Positions 1 to 9,197 of a stretch of 64,000 nucleotides of DNA are shown one piece after another. A model generated the notes under the pieces. It was given only the letters and a program-made list of their open reading frames with translations, ran no database searches and was not told where the DNA came from. Each line of letters starts with the position of its first letter. The first letter of the stretch is position 1. Position numbers and translations under genes: made by a program. The stretch covers positions 26,725,657 to 26,789,656 of the forward strand of contig NC_046674.1 in assembly GCF_003369915.1 (NCBI RefSeq). The letters are read 5' to 3'. This DNA comes from Drosophila miranda. Taxonomy: Eukaryota > Arthropoda > Insecta > Diptera > Drosophilidae.

Positions 1-377
1 TTAAAGATATGGTCATTCTCTACAACTCTACGTTTCTGGTTTTCTCATATTTTTAAAATTGTGGATGCCACAGATTTTCGTCCTTTGTGGGGGCGGAAGT
101 GGGCGGGGCGAAGTTTTGAAATATTTTTGTAGCAGTGACATCACAGAAGTCTGGATCCAAAACATCGTTGCTCTCGCTCTTATAGTCTTTGAGCACTAGG
201 CGCTGAAGGGGACGGACAGACGGACAGACAGACAGGGCTCAATCAACTCGGCTATTGATGCTGATCAAGAATATATATACTTTATGGGGTCGGAAACGAT
301 TCCTTCTGGACGTTACACACATCCACTTTTACCACAAATCTAATATACCCCAATACTCATTTTGAGTATCGGGTATA
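1..377 (+). mobile_element. DINE-1/INE-1-like Helitron-related element, 3' part (5' end outside window)
   Basis: The segment has the internal GGACAGAC minisatellite, a stretch with TATATACTTTATGGGG, and the terminal palindromic block ending in GGGTATAA. Longer copies of the same element recur at 4693-5650, 9198-10194 and 22295-23384. I recognise the general layout from Drosophila DINE-1/INE-1 (DNAREP1). These are non-autonomous elements of the Helitron/Helentron group and encode no protein. Only the last third is inside the window. Confidence 0.72.
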
Positions 378-746
378 AAAAGTACATTAAAGTTTTCGCT
401 GGCGCATCAACGAATTTTGGTGCCAATTTGCAGCCGATGCAAAAAAAATGTATAATTTATACAAAAAAATTGAAACTGTTGAAATTAATTGCTTTTTCAG
501 AGTTACATAAATGAAAAATGTTGTGTTTTTTTTAAAGGGTTTCTCCGACATAATAATTTTGAAGATAACCTTGAATATTTGTTATGTTTACGGTTTTAGC
601 ATTCTTCCGTGGAGCTTACCAAAAAATTCTGGACCTGTCTAGTTGGTAACTTGGTTCGTCCTGATTATAAAACAGTAAATATCATTGTTCTTTGATTGCG
701 TCTATTTTTTTTTTAGTAGTTTCATTGTTTGCCGACCAGAATATGA

Positions 747-973
747 CTAGTGTTTCAGAGTGAAGTCTGACCAGGCGTTGTAGACAATTGGATGCGTGTA
801 GATGTATAACAGCACCCACATTAGGAAATTGCAGAACATTAGGATCGGGTCTGCACTGGTAAACACCAGTCTAAAATATTCGATTTGATGTCGGAATCAA
901 AGGGTCCTGCTCCACGTACTAATTCACATACTATATTGTATCTATATTTATCTATCACAGTGACCTGTGACCT
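747..973 (-). pseudogene. Broken copy of small membrane-protein-like ORF (unit 1)
   Basis: This corresponds to the 73-codon ORF at 6021-6242. It carries five extra bases near 871 that shift the frame and a changed sequence at the start codon, so no intact product is possible. I do not recognise the family. Confidence 0.4.
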
Positions 974-1357
974 ACAGTGATCACAACTCTAAAATATGTA
1001 GATATTCCACATTCAAATTCGATTCCGATAACAAAAATAAAGTCAAGTCCAACAGAAAATAGTTCAGGATAAAGGATAAGCAAAACGGAACAACAAAGGA
1101 ACAAGTAGGTACCCCCCACCCTTCCATTGGTGGCCAATGGTGGCCCCCCACAGCCCTTTGTCCAGCAGCGGTATGGGAGTGTATTCGTGTGTTCCTGTGT
1201 CCGTGTGTCGTTGGTTAATGTGTGGAAAATTATAAGCATTGGTGACTCTTGCAATATCCCCACGCTGCAAGTGGTGCGCTGTCGCTGCCTCTGCCTCAGT
1301 CGCTGCTTACCGTAATAGCGCTGTTGCTGCAGTCGCTGCCGCTAGACCAATGTGTCT

Positions 1358-1388
1358 CTGTGTGTGTGTGTGTGTGTGGGGTTTTTTT
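1358..1388. repeat. GT microsatellite followed by a T run, length-variable between array units
   Basis: A (TG)n tract runs directly into a T run. The same tract is shorter in unit 2 (near 6628-6655) and differs again in units 3 (near 11175-11208) and 4 (near 29865-29892). The array copies therefore differ mainly at simple repeats. The tract lies upstream of the Q-rich Tis11 exon and may be intronic. Confidence 0.7.
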
Positions 1389-1599
1389 TTGCTTATAGGT
1401 CAAGTTAAAAGTAAAAGTATCCAACACCATTTGAGCCGTGTCTTTGCTACTCGTCGCCCTCTTTCGCCCTTGTTCGTTCGCCCTCTCTCTCTTTATCATC
1501 CGATCCCTTTTGAGTCTTTTGAGTTTTTGCGAAACATTCGCGTTACGTATCCCCAAGCAGCAATGGAAATTGATTTCAACGTATCTCTTCCATTCGCAG

Positions 1600-1791
1600 G
1601 TGGCCAGCGATCATCACCAGCCGCAGCAGCAACAGCAGCAACAGCACCATCAGCAGCAGACAGCGGATCAACTCGTCCTGGATATCAGCATGGAGCAGTC
1701 ACAGTCGCAGCAGCACCGCCTCTATGGCGCCCTCACACGCACCATCTCACAGCCGGCTCAACAGCGCGACCCTCTGCACCTGCAGCAGATC

Positions 1792-1823
<32 letters not shown>

Positions 1824-1940
1824 GCAGGGTGTTGCCTCCTTGGTGACCATCATTGAGAATCTGGGGAACATGAATCTGCACCGTAAGCTCCAGCGCACAC
1901 AGTTGGAGCCGCTGCTCCAACAGCCCATGAACATATCTCG
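1600..1940 (+). pseudogene. Tis11: Tis11-like copy 1: Q-rich exon only, zinc-finger exon deleted
   Basis: This is an internal exon with a good acceptor (CATTCGCAG before 1600) and donor (CG/GTGAGTG at 1940/1941). It encodes a Gln/His-rich segment followed by a conserved-looking stretch ([16 protein letters not shown], then [12 protein letters not shown]) that leads into the zinc-finger exon in units 2-4. Here the sequence after GTGAGTG jumps directly to the 3'UTR block (AGAGGAACATGAAAGAG), so both CCCH fingers and the C-terminus are gone. No ATG-bearing upstream exon is visible. A functional RNA-binding product is very unlikely. Confidence 0.82.
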
Positions 1941-1978
1941 GTGAGTGAGGAACAGAGAGGAGAGAGGAACATGAAAGA

Positions 1979-2234
1979 GTTTTTGAATGCCAGTTGAATT
2001 ATTCATTATTTATACAATATACTTATTATATACTACAATGCCTTGTTCGTTATTTATGTAATCATACAATCTATATGCCAAGATAGTTCATAGATTTCTT
2101 CCGCACAAAAGACAGCAACGAGAAAAGACAACAACCGATCAGGATCGAACACAACTGTACATGAATTTTGTTACATGCTGAAACATGCCTATTTATGCTT
2201 CCATTGCAACACAACTGTGTATTTTTATATATAT
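1979..2234 (+). other. Tis11-like 3'UTR remnant of unit 1
   Basis: This matches the 3'UTR of the other units from GAGTTTTTGAATGCC onward, up to the point where the LINE interrupts it. It retains UAUUUAU-type motifs (for example near 2009-2015 and 2053-2059), which are the preferred RNA sites of TTP-family proteins. Because the coding exon is missing, these sites are relics in this copy. Confidence 0.6.
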
Positions 2235-3504
2235 TCCTAAAATGTTTGAGAGGGTTTTAACTCCGCACTTGCAACATCTCTGCAAGTCACTTATATCTCC
2301 AACTCAGCATGGATTTATAAGGCGGCGATCAACCACCACGAACTTGTTAGAGTTTACCTCTTTCATTATTAAAGGCTTTCAATGTAACTTACAGACGGAT
2401 GTTATTTACACCGACTTTAGTAAAGCATTCGACTCTGTAAACCATTCCCTTTTAGCGCATAACCTTGACCTTTTAGGGTTTCCGCCCAACCTCCTGAGAT
2501 GGATTTCTAGCTATCTTTGTTCTAGGTCTCAAAGAGTCCTCTTCAAAAACTCCCTCTCTTTACCAGTAAAGGTTTCTTCGGGAGTACCACAAGGCAGCCA
2601 TCTAGGCCCCTTACTCTTCACACTCTTTATTAATGACTTACCTTCAGTATTAACATATTCTCGAGTACTTATGTATGCGGATGATGTTAAACTCTGTGTC
2701 CAGTACAAGGACATTTCATTTCATTCTCGCTTGCAATCCGATCTCAATAACTTTCAGTCATGGTGTTGTGCAAACTTGTTACACCTTAATGCCTCGAAAT
2801 GCAAAGTTATGACATTTCATCGTTCTAGCCCTTTGTTGGCTCCCTACACCCTATTTGGTGGTTCTCTTGAGAGAATTACCCTGGTGGATGATCTGGGTGT
2901 TATGTTAGACCCCAAGTTAAAGTTTTCCGAACACATTTCTACCATGGTAAATAAGGCCATGGGCGTGCTTGGGTTTATAAAGAGGTGGTCAAAGGAATTT
3001 GACGACCCCTATATAACAAAGACTCTCTATACCTCGCTTGTTCGTCCGATCTTAGAATACGGCTCCTGTGTATGGTGCCCTCAGTACAAAGTACACCAGG
3101 ACCGTATAGAATCAGTACAGAAAAACTTTTTACTCTTTGCTCTGCGGGGCCTTAACTGGGATGCGGGTGTAAGACTCCCATCTAACTCTAGTAGACTACT
3201 ATTAGTAAACCTCCCATCCTTAGTTAACCGTAGAAAAATGCTTGGTGTGATATTTATGCACAACTTGATCAGGGGTGACATAGACAGCCCTGATCTGTTG
3301 AGCCGCATAAACTTCACGATTCCTATTAGACTGACTAGAAATTTTATACCGTTGTTCCTTCCACTTTGTAGATCGAATTATTCCTTGCATGAACCGTTTA
3401 GGGTCTTATGCTCGGATTATAATTCCCTCTACCATATTATATCCACCACTAATTCTCTTCCTCTTATTAAATTATTAATCCTTACACACCTTTCTATTAA
3501 TTAG
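2233..3504 (+). CDS. LINE reverse transcriptase, C-terminal fragment
   Basis: This is an open frame of about 423 codons beginning in the RT fingers (IPKMFERVL). It continues through a QHGFIRRRST motif, TDFSKAFDSVNH, the SSGVPQGSHLGPLLF block and the catalytic YADD motif near 2672-2683. A C-terminal region follows, with LGVMLDPKLKFSEH and LEYGSCVWCPQY, typical of CR1/Jockey-type elements. There is no endonuclease and no native start codon, because the 5' part is missing. The lack of internal stops points to a recent insertion. The clade assignment is tentative; the RT identification is secure. Confidence 0.85.
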   Translation: MPKMFERVLTPHLQHLCKSLISPTQHGFIRRRSTTTNLLEFTSFIIKGFQCNLQTDVIYTDFSKAFDSVNHSLLAHNLDLLGFPPNLLRWISSYLCSRSQRVLFKNSLSLPVKVSSGVPQGSHLGPLLFTLFINDLPSVLTYSRVLMYADDVKLCVQYKDISFHSRLQSDLNNFQSWCCANLLHLNASKCKVMTFHRSSPLLAPYTLFGGSLERITLVDDLGVMLDPKLKFSEHISTMVNKAMGVLGFIKRWSKEFDDPYITKTLYTSLVRPILEYGSCVWCPQYKVHQDRIESVQKNFLLFALRGLNWDAGVRLPSNSSRLLLVNLPSLVNRRKMLGVIFMHNLIRGDIDSPDLLSRINFTIPIRLTRNFIPLFLPLCRSNYSLHEPFRVLCSDYNSLYHIISTTNSLPLIKLLILTHLSIN

Positions 3505-3795
3505 TAACTGTAGTGGTATTTGTACTTTGATTGCATGCTTAGTTTCTTAGTAAGTTTAGTACTAATTTTCCTCGAATGTTAGTCTAATAGCTATCTTTCT
3601 TGCATGTTCGCGTTTGGTTCGGCTACGCACCGCGCGTCATGCGGCAGCGCCCCTCGGTCGGTTGGTCGGGAGGAGGGCTGCGTTTTGCCTGGGATCCGCG
3701 CGTAACAGCCTTCTGCTGGTGTCACACGGGCCACTTGACGGTGCAGTAACTGCATCGCCTCTTGAAAGATGCAGTCATTGCATGTCAACGTCCAC
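2235..3795 (+). mobile_element. 5'-truncated non-LTR retrotransposon (CR1/Jockey-superfamily-like)
   Basis: The element interrupts the Tis11 3'UTR: units 2, 3 and 4 read straight through from TATTTTTATATAG to AAATTACATTTTT. It starts inside the reverse-transcriptase domain, as expected for 5' truncation during target-primed integration, and ends in a GC-rich 3'UTR without a poly(A) tail. No clear target-site duplication is visible. Only this array copy carries it, so it inserted after the amplification. Confidence 0.85.
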
Positions 3796-4692
3796 AATTA
3801 AAATTACATTTTTATGAAGTGAAAACCATTTAGTTTACGGCGAATTTTAGGTTATTTAGCAATTAAATGAAAGCGTTACAAAATAAATGAAACAAAAAAA
3901 ACCAAAGTCGATTCCATTTACCCAACAGCAACGGGGCCGCTGCCTATGGCGGGGGTTATCGCCAATCTCTCTTCCAGGGCGTCTGTCGACGGGGTGACGG
4001 TGACGGCGACGGTACGCTATCGGTCCGGCGGAGAGACCGTCGGGCACACCGATTGCAAGCTCTGCAAACCTTTTTTTTATGTTATTTCCAAACCATTCGG
4101 TTCCCGCCACAAGGCATTTGCACCTGAACGATCAGAGAGGATCTTGAGGTATCAAAACGCCACAATTGACCGACTGGGAAAGTAGCATAGCATAGCATCA
4201 GAGCCAAGGTCCAAGTAGCAGCAGGTTCAAGAAGCTTCAGTTGCGTCATTGCAGCCATTTTCATAGTTTCATAGGCGCCGGCTTCCAGAGTTTCATAGCA
4301 CCCAAAGAGCATAGTTGCATAGCCAGCACCTTAAATAGTTTCGTAGCAGGCAAATTTCATGGTTTCGTAGCAGCCACTTCAAGAGTGGATTTATTTATAA
4401 ATTATGGCATACTTTCAGGCTGTTTTGCAAATACAAATTCTGGTTCCAATCGGTTGGCACAACTGTCCCTATCACGAAAGATATAGCCAAGGAAAAACAA
4501 AAAGTTGAAGCAGACTTAAAATTGGTACAAAACGAGAAAAATTAAAAAAAAAGTCAAACGGCCAACCTAGCTTACAAAAGCACAATTTTCGACATACGAA
4601 AAAATCTATTTTTTTTTATCTATTCGAATTATAATGCATCATGAACCTTATCAATACTTTTTCTATATTTTTAACATCGATATTAATAGAAA
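3796..4692. repeat. Array unit tail: GC-rich block and degenerate GTTTCATAGCA repeats
   Basis: This stretch is shared by units 1-4. It begins GAAGTGAAAACCATTTAG, carries a GC-rich block with GGTGACGGTGACGG (3990-4040), and then several imperfect repeats built on AGTTTCATAGCA or AGTTTCGTAGCA between about 4254 and 4374. It ends in AT-rich sequence at the DINE-1 insertion point. The short ORFs in it do not look like protein and I see no gene. It could be a mobile-element remnant or an old noncoding flank of Tis11. Confidence 0.6.
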
Positions 4693-5650
4693 CGAGGGGG
4701 AACGTTGTGAGTTGCTGCGGACACCGCAACTCTACGGTTATACCCGATACTAAGTCAGTATGGCTCTCCTCCGGCAGACGCCGCTAATATTAAACGACAC
4801 GACAAAGAGTGCGTGCGAGAGAGACAGAAAATCAGTCTGAGCGTGACGTCGGGTGCTGCGTAGCCAGTGCAAATTGATTTGTTCCTATTGGCTATAAAAA
4901 TGATCTGATCTGATCCAGCTTCAGCAATCTGATAGATATGGTCATTATCTATGATTCTGCGTTTTTAGTTTTCTCGAATGTGCAATATTGTGGATGCAAC
5001 AGATTTTCGTCCTTTGTGTGGGCGGAAGGGGGTGGGGCGAAATTTTGAAACAAACTCGTCTCGGTCCGATATATTAGGAGTGTGGATACCAAATTTGGTT
5101 GCTCTAGCTTTTGTAGTCTCTGAGATCTAGGCGCTAATGTTTTACTCTAAGCAAAGCCTTTATGCTACGTGTGTGTTAGAGAGAGACAGGGCGAGGAAAA
5201 ATGAAATTGTTTTCTTGATGCTGGCTATAATAATAATACGATCCAATTCAGATTCCGCAGTCTTAAAGATATGGACATTCTCTACAATTCTACGTTTTCT
5301 CATATCTTTAAAATTGTGGATGCCACAGATTTTCGTCCTTTGTGGGGGCGGAAGTGGGCGGGGCAAAGTTTTGAAATATTTTTGTAGCAGTGACATATCA
5401 CAGAAGTCTGGATCCAAAACATCGTTGCTCTAGCTCTTATAGTCTTTGAGCACTAGGCGCTGAAGGGGACGGACAGACGGACAGACGGACGAACGGACAG
5501 ACAGACAGGGCTCAATCGACTCGGCTATTGATGCTGATCAAGAATATATATACTTTATGGGGTCGGAAACGATTCCTTCTGGACGTTACACACATCCACT
5601 TTTACCACAAATCTAATATACCCCAATACTCATTTTGAGTATCGGGTATA
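4693..5650 (+). mobile_element. DINE-1/INE-1-like Helitron-related element between units 1 and 2
   Basis: The element starts CGAGGGGGAACG with a hairpin (GAGTTGC...GCAACTC near 4711-4733) and ends GAGTATCGGGTATAA. Inside are two diverged repeats of a block containing CAGATTTTCGTCCTTTGTG (near 5001 and 5326) and a GGACAGAC minisatellite (5467-5509). Two GA-rich patches occur, near 4818-4832 and 5176-5194. The hairpin near one end, the minisatellite and the palindromic opposite end fit the DINE-1 layout. The exact empty site is preserved near 34540. Confidence 0.78.
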
Positions 5651-6020
5651 AAAAGTACATTAAAGTTTTCGCTGGCGCATCAACGAATTTTGGTGCCAAT
5701 TTGCAGCCGATGCAAAAAAAATGTATAATTTATACAAAAAAATTTAAACTGTTGAAATTAATTGCTTTTTCAGAGTTATATAAATGAAAAATGTTGTGTT
5801 TTTTTTAAAGGTTTTTCTCCGACATAATAATTTTGAAGATAACCTTGAATATTTGTTATGTTTACGGTTTTAGCATTCTTCCGTGGAGCTTACCAAAAAA
5901 TTCTGGACCTGTCTAGTTGGTAACTTGGTTCGTCCTGATTATAAAACAGTAAATATCATTGTTCTTTGATTGCGTCTATTTTTTTTTTAGTAGTTTCATT
6001 GTTTGCCGACCAGAATATGA

Positions 6021-6242
6021 CTAGTGTTTCAGAGTGAAGTCTGACCAGGCGTTGTAGACAATTGGATGCGTGTAGATGTATAACAGCACCCACATTAGGA
6101 ACATGCAGAACATTAGGATCGGGTCTGCACTGGACCAGTCTAAAATATTCGATTTGATGTCGGAATCAAAGGGTCCTGCTCCACGTACAAATTCACATAC
6201 TATATTGTATCTATATTTATCTATCACAGTGACCTGTGACAT
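6021..6242 (-). CDS. Small membrane-protein-like ORF, intact only in unit 2
   Basis: This is a 73-codon ORF with ATG at 6240-6242 and TAG at 6021-6023. The N-terminal half is polar (IDKYRYNIVCEFVRGAGPF). The C-terminal half has one strongly hydrophobic stretch (PILMFCMFLMWVLLYIY) followed by a short tail ending LKH, which suggests a single-pass membrane protein. The matching segments in units 1, 3 and 4 carry five extra bases in the middle that break the frame. In those copies the junction reads GTGTTTTCCAG, like a collapsed intron remnant. I do not recognise the family, and it may itself be a fragment of a larger neighbour gene. The assignment rests on composition only. Confidence 0.38.
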   Translation of the reverse strand: MSQVTVIDKYRYNIVCEFVRGAGPFDSDIKSNILDWSSADPILMFCMFLMWVLLYIYTHPIVYNAWSDFTLKH

Positions 6243-6866
6243 TCAGTGATCACAACTCTAAAATATGTAGATATTCCACATTCAAATTCGATTCCGATAA
6301 CAAAAATAAAGTCAAGTCCAACAGAAAATAGTTCAGGATAAAGGATAAGCAAAACGGAACAACAAAGTAACAAGTAGGTACCCCCCACCCTCCCATTGGT
6401 GGCCAATGGTGGCCCCCCACAGCCCTTTGTCCAGCAGCGGTATGGGAGTGTATTCGTGTGTTCCTGTGTCCGTGTGTCGTTGGTTAATGTGTGGAAAATT
6501 ATAAGCATTGGTGACTCTTGCAATATCCCCACGCTGCAAGTGGTGCGCTGTCGCTGCCTCTGCCTCAGTCGCTGCTTACCGAAATAGCGCTGTTTCTGCA
6601 GTCGCTGCCGCTAGACCAATGTGTCTCTGTGTGTGTGTGTGTGGGGGGTTTTTTTTTGCTTATAGGTCAAGTTAAAAGTAAAAGTATCCAACACCATTTG
6701 AGCCGTGTCTATGCTACTCGTCGCCCTCTTTCGCCCTTGTTCGTTCGCCCTCTCTCTCTTTATCATCCGATCCCTTTTGAGTCTTTTGAGTTTTTGCGAA
6801 ACATTCGCGTTACGTATCCCCAAGCAGCAATGGAAATTGATTTCAACGTATCTCTTCCATTCGCAG

Positions 6867-7058
6867 GTGGCCAGCGATCATCACCAGCCGCAGCAGCAAC
6901 AGCAGCACCAGCACCATCAGCAGCAGACAGCGGATCAACTCGTCCTGGATATCAGCATGGAGCAGTCACAGTCGCAGCAGCACCGCCTCTATGGCGCCCT
7001 CACACGCACCATCTCACAGCCGGCTCAACAGCGCCACCCTCTGCACCTGCAGCAGATC

Positions 7059-7090
<32 letters not shown>

Positions 7091-7701
7091 GCAGGGTGTT
7101 GCCTCCTTGGTGACCATCATTGAGAATCTGGGGAACATGAATCTGCACCGTAAGCTCGAGCGCACACAGTTGGAGCCGCTGCTCCAACAGCCCATGAACA
7201 TATCTCGGTGAGTGCCCCCCCCCCCCTCCCCCCAGATCTGTCAGATCTTTCATTATGCGCCAGACGTGCCTTACATGTGACTTACTCTTTCCCTTCGTTT
7301 GTGTGTTGCAGCTACAAGACGGAGCTGTGCCGCCCGTTCGAGGAGGCCGGCGAGTGCAAGTACGGAGAGAAGTGCCAGTTCGCGCACGGCTTCCACGAGC
7401 TGCGCAACCTGCAGCGCCATCCCAAGTACAAGACAGAGTACTGCCGCACCTTCCACAGCGTCGGCTTCTGCCCCTACGGGCCGCGCTGCCACTTTGTGCA
7501 CAACGCGGACGAGGCCCGCGCTCAGCAGCAGGCCGCAGCCCAGGCGGAAGCGGATTGGGAGGACAGGCCAAGCAGATGCTGCAGAACAGCATGAGCACGC
7601 CGATGCAGCAGGAGCAGATGCCGCGCTTGCCCGTCTTCAACCGCCTGAGCTCTGCCGTGGAGGACTACCAGCAGAAGCTTCAGTCCAGCCTACTGCCCTA
7701 A
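6867..7701 (+). CDS. Tis11: Tis11-like (TTP family) tandem CCCH zinc-finger gene copy 2, partial and frame-broken
   Basis: TTP/Tis11 proteins bind AU-rich elements in mRNA 3'UTRs through two CCCH fingers and recruit the CCR4-NOT deadenylase. The Q-rich exon (6867-7207) ends CG/GTGAGTG, the intron is 7208-7311, and the zinc-finger exon starts at 7312 with CTACAAGACG. Both fingers are perfect C-x8-C-x5-C-x3-H units, with lead-ins YKTELC and YKTEYC and the family's 18-residue spacing. In the finger frame a stop falls at 7592-7594, soon after the second finger. The conserved C-terminal motif ([10 protein letters not shown], resembling the CNOT1-binding end of TTP) lies in another frame and ends at 7699-7701. 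A middle segment therefore seems deleted with a frame change. The first, ATG-bearing exon is not visible. It could be a ZF-only variant or a pseudogene. Confidence 0.82.
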
Positions 7702-7739
7702 GCAGCTCCAGCATCAGCATCAACACGAACATCAACACA

Positions 7740-7768
7740 GTCAAGCCACACCTCACCTTCGCCTTCGC

Positions 7769-7799
<31 letters not shown>

Positions 7800-7800
7800 C
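7740..7800. repeat. CTTCGC/CCTCGC hexanucleotide repeat after the Tis11 stop
   Basis: Tandem hexamers follow the C-terminal motif in each unit, and their copy number differs among unit 2 (longest), unit 3 (near 12288-12316) and unit 4 (near 30988-31024). They mark the last point of collinearity before the structural difference seen in unit 3. Confidence 0.7.
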
Positions 7801-8078
7801 ATTCACCCAGCATCCCCCAATCCTTTGTACAACAAACAAGTACAGAAACACAAAACAAAATCGTACGACCGTCAATATGTGGCCTTATCAAATGGAACCC
7901 TTTACTCTACGCCTTACGCCCCACATCGTCTTCCCTTTAAAGTAATAATGAATACTATGCTAATCGGAAACGAGAAAGAGAGAGAACTCTGGAATGAGAG
8001 AGAACTCTGGAATGACCCACATAATCAATATCAGAGAGGAACATGAAAGAGTTTTTGAATGCCAGTTGAATTATTCAT

Positions 8079-8268
8079 TATTTATACAATATACTTATTA
8101 TATACTACAATGCCTTGTTCGTTATTTATGTAATCATACAATCTATATACCAAGATAGTTCATAGATTTCTTCCGCACAAAAGACAGCAACGAGAAAAGA
8201 CAACAACCGATCAGGATCGAACACAACTGTACATGAATTTTGTTACATGCTGCAACATGCCTATTTAT
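8079..8268 (+). promoter_or_regulatory. AU-rich elements (three UAUUUAU motifs) in the Tis11-like 3'UTR
   Basis: TATTTAT occurs at 8079-8085, 8123-8129 and 8262-8268, the first within TTATTTATA. The UUAUUUAUU-type heptamer or nonamer is the known high-affinity site of the TTP-family double zinc finger. The transcript of these copies could therefore be a target of Tis11 itself, which is inference from the motifs. The same three sites recur in units 3 and 4 (near 21175-21365 and 31284-31475). Confidence 0.55.
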
Positions 8269-9197
8269 GCTTCCATTGCAACACAACTGTGTATTTTTAT
8301 ATAGTAAATTACATTTTTATGAAGTGAAAACCATTTAGTTTACGGCGAATTTTAGGTTATTTAGCAATTAAATGAAAGCGCTACAAAATAAATGAAACAA
8401 AAAAAACCAAAGTCGATTCCATTTACCCAACAGCAACGGGGCCGCTGCCTATGGCGGGGGTTATCGCCAATCTCTCTTCCAGGGCGTCTGTCGACGGGGT
8501 GACGGTGACGGCGACGGTACGCTATCGGTCCGGCGGAGACACCGTCCGGCACACCGATTGCAAGCTCTGCAAACCTTTTTTTTATGTTATTTCCAAACCA
8601 TTCGGTTCCCGCCACAAGGCATTTGCACCTGAACGATCAGACAGGATCTTGAGGTATCAAAACGCCACAATTGACCGACTGGGAAAGTAGCATAGCATAG
8701 CATCAGAGCCAAGGTCCAAGTAGCAGCAGGTTCAAGAAGCTTCAGTTGCGTCATTGCAGCCATTTTCATAGTTTCATAGGCGCCGGCTTCCAGAGTTTCA
8801 TAGCACCCAAAGAGCATAGTTGCATAGCCAGCACCTTAAATAGTTTCGTAGCAGGCAAATTTCATGGTTTCGTAGCAGCCACTTCAAGAGTGGATTTATT
8901 TATAAATTATGGTATACTTTCAGGCTGTTTTGCAAATACAAATTCTGGTTCCAATCGGTTGCCACAACTGTCCCTATCACGAAAGATATAGCCAAGGAAA
9001 AACAAAAAGTTGAAGCAGACTTAAAATTGGTACAAAACGAGAAAAATTAAAAAAAAAGTCAAACGGCCAACCTAGCTTACAAAAGCACAATTTTCGACAT
9101 ACGAAAAAATCTATTTTTTTTTATCTATTCGAATTATAATGCATCATGAACCTTATCAATACTTTTTCTATATTTTTAACATCGATATTAATAGAAA

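Larger units (their letters stand above)
378..4692. repeat. Tandem array unit 1 (Tis11 unit with LINE insertion and exon deletion)
   Basis: This is the first of four long copies of one unit. It opens with the block starting AAAAGTACATTAAAG, passes through the minus-strand small ORF (747-973) and a GT microsatellite, and reaches the Q-rich Tis11 exon (1600-1940). Relative to unit 2, about 0.8 kb is missing after position 1946, including the zinc-finger exon. A 1.56-kb LINE fragment sits at 2235-3795. The tail from 3796 holds a GC-rich block and a degenerate GTTTCATAGCA repeat, and ends at ATATTAATAGAA. Identity to the other units looks very high by eye. Confidence 0.88.
5651..9197. repeat. Tandem array unit 2 (uninterrupted reference unit, about 3.55 kb)
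   Basis: This is the cleanest copy of the repeated unit. In order it has the minus-strand small ORF (6021-6242), a GT microsatellite, the Q-rich Tis11 exon (6867-7207), a 104-bp intron, the zinc-finger exon (7312-7701), the 3'UTR with UAUUUAU motifs, and the noncoding tail. It has no later transposon insertion, so it is the best reference for interpreting the other copies. DINE-1 elements flank it on both sides. Confidence 0.9.

Noticed and set aside
955..1263. 102-codon minus-strand ORF present in several units
   Set aside because: It has no domain-like composition, varies at both ends between copies and overlaps simple-repeat and probable intron sequence.
3990..4050. GC-rich block in the unit tail as a small gene or RNA
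   Set aside because: The frames through it are short and differ between copies, and I see no RNA-gene signature. It is simply part of the repeated noncoding tail.
7271..7501. Minus-strand 76-codon ORF across the zinc-finger exon, repeated in each unit
   Set aside because: It is the antisense of the conserved finger codons, with no independent start context or recognisable protein features.
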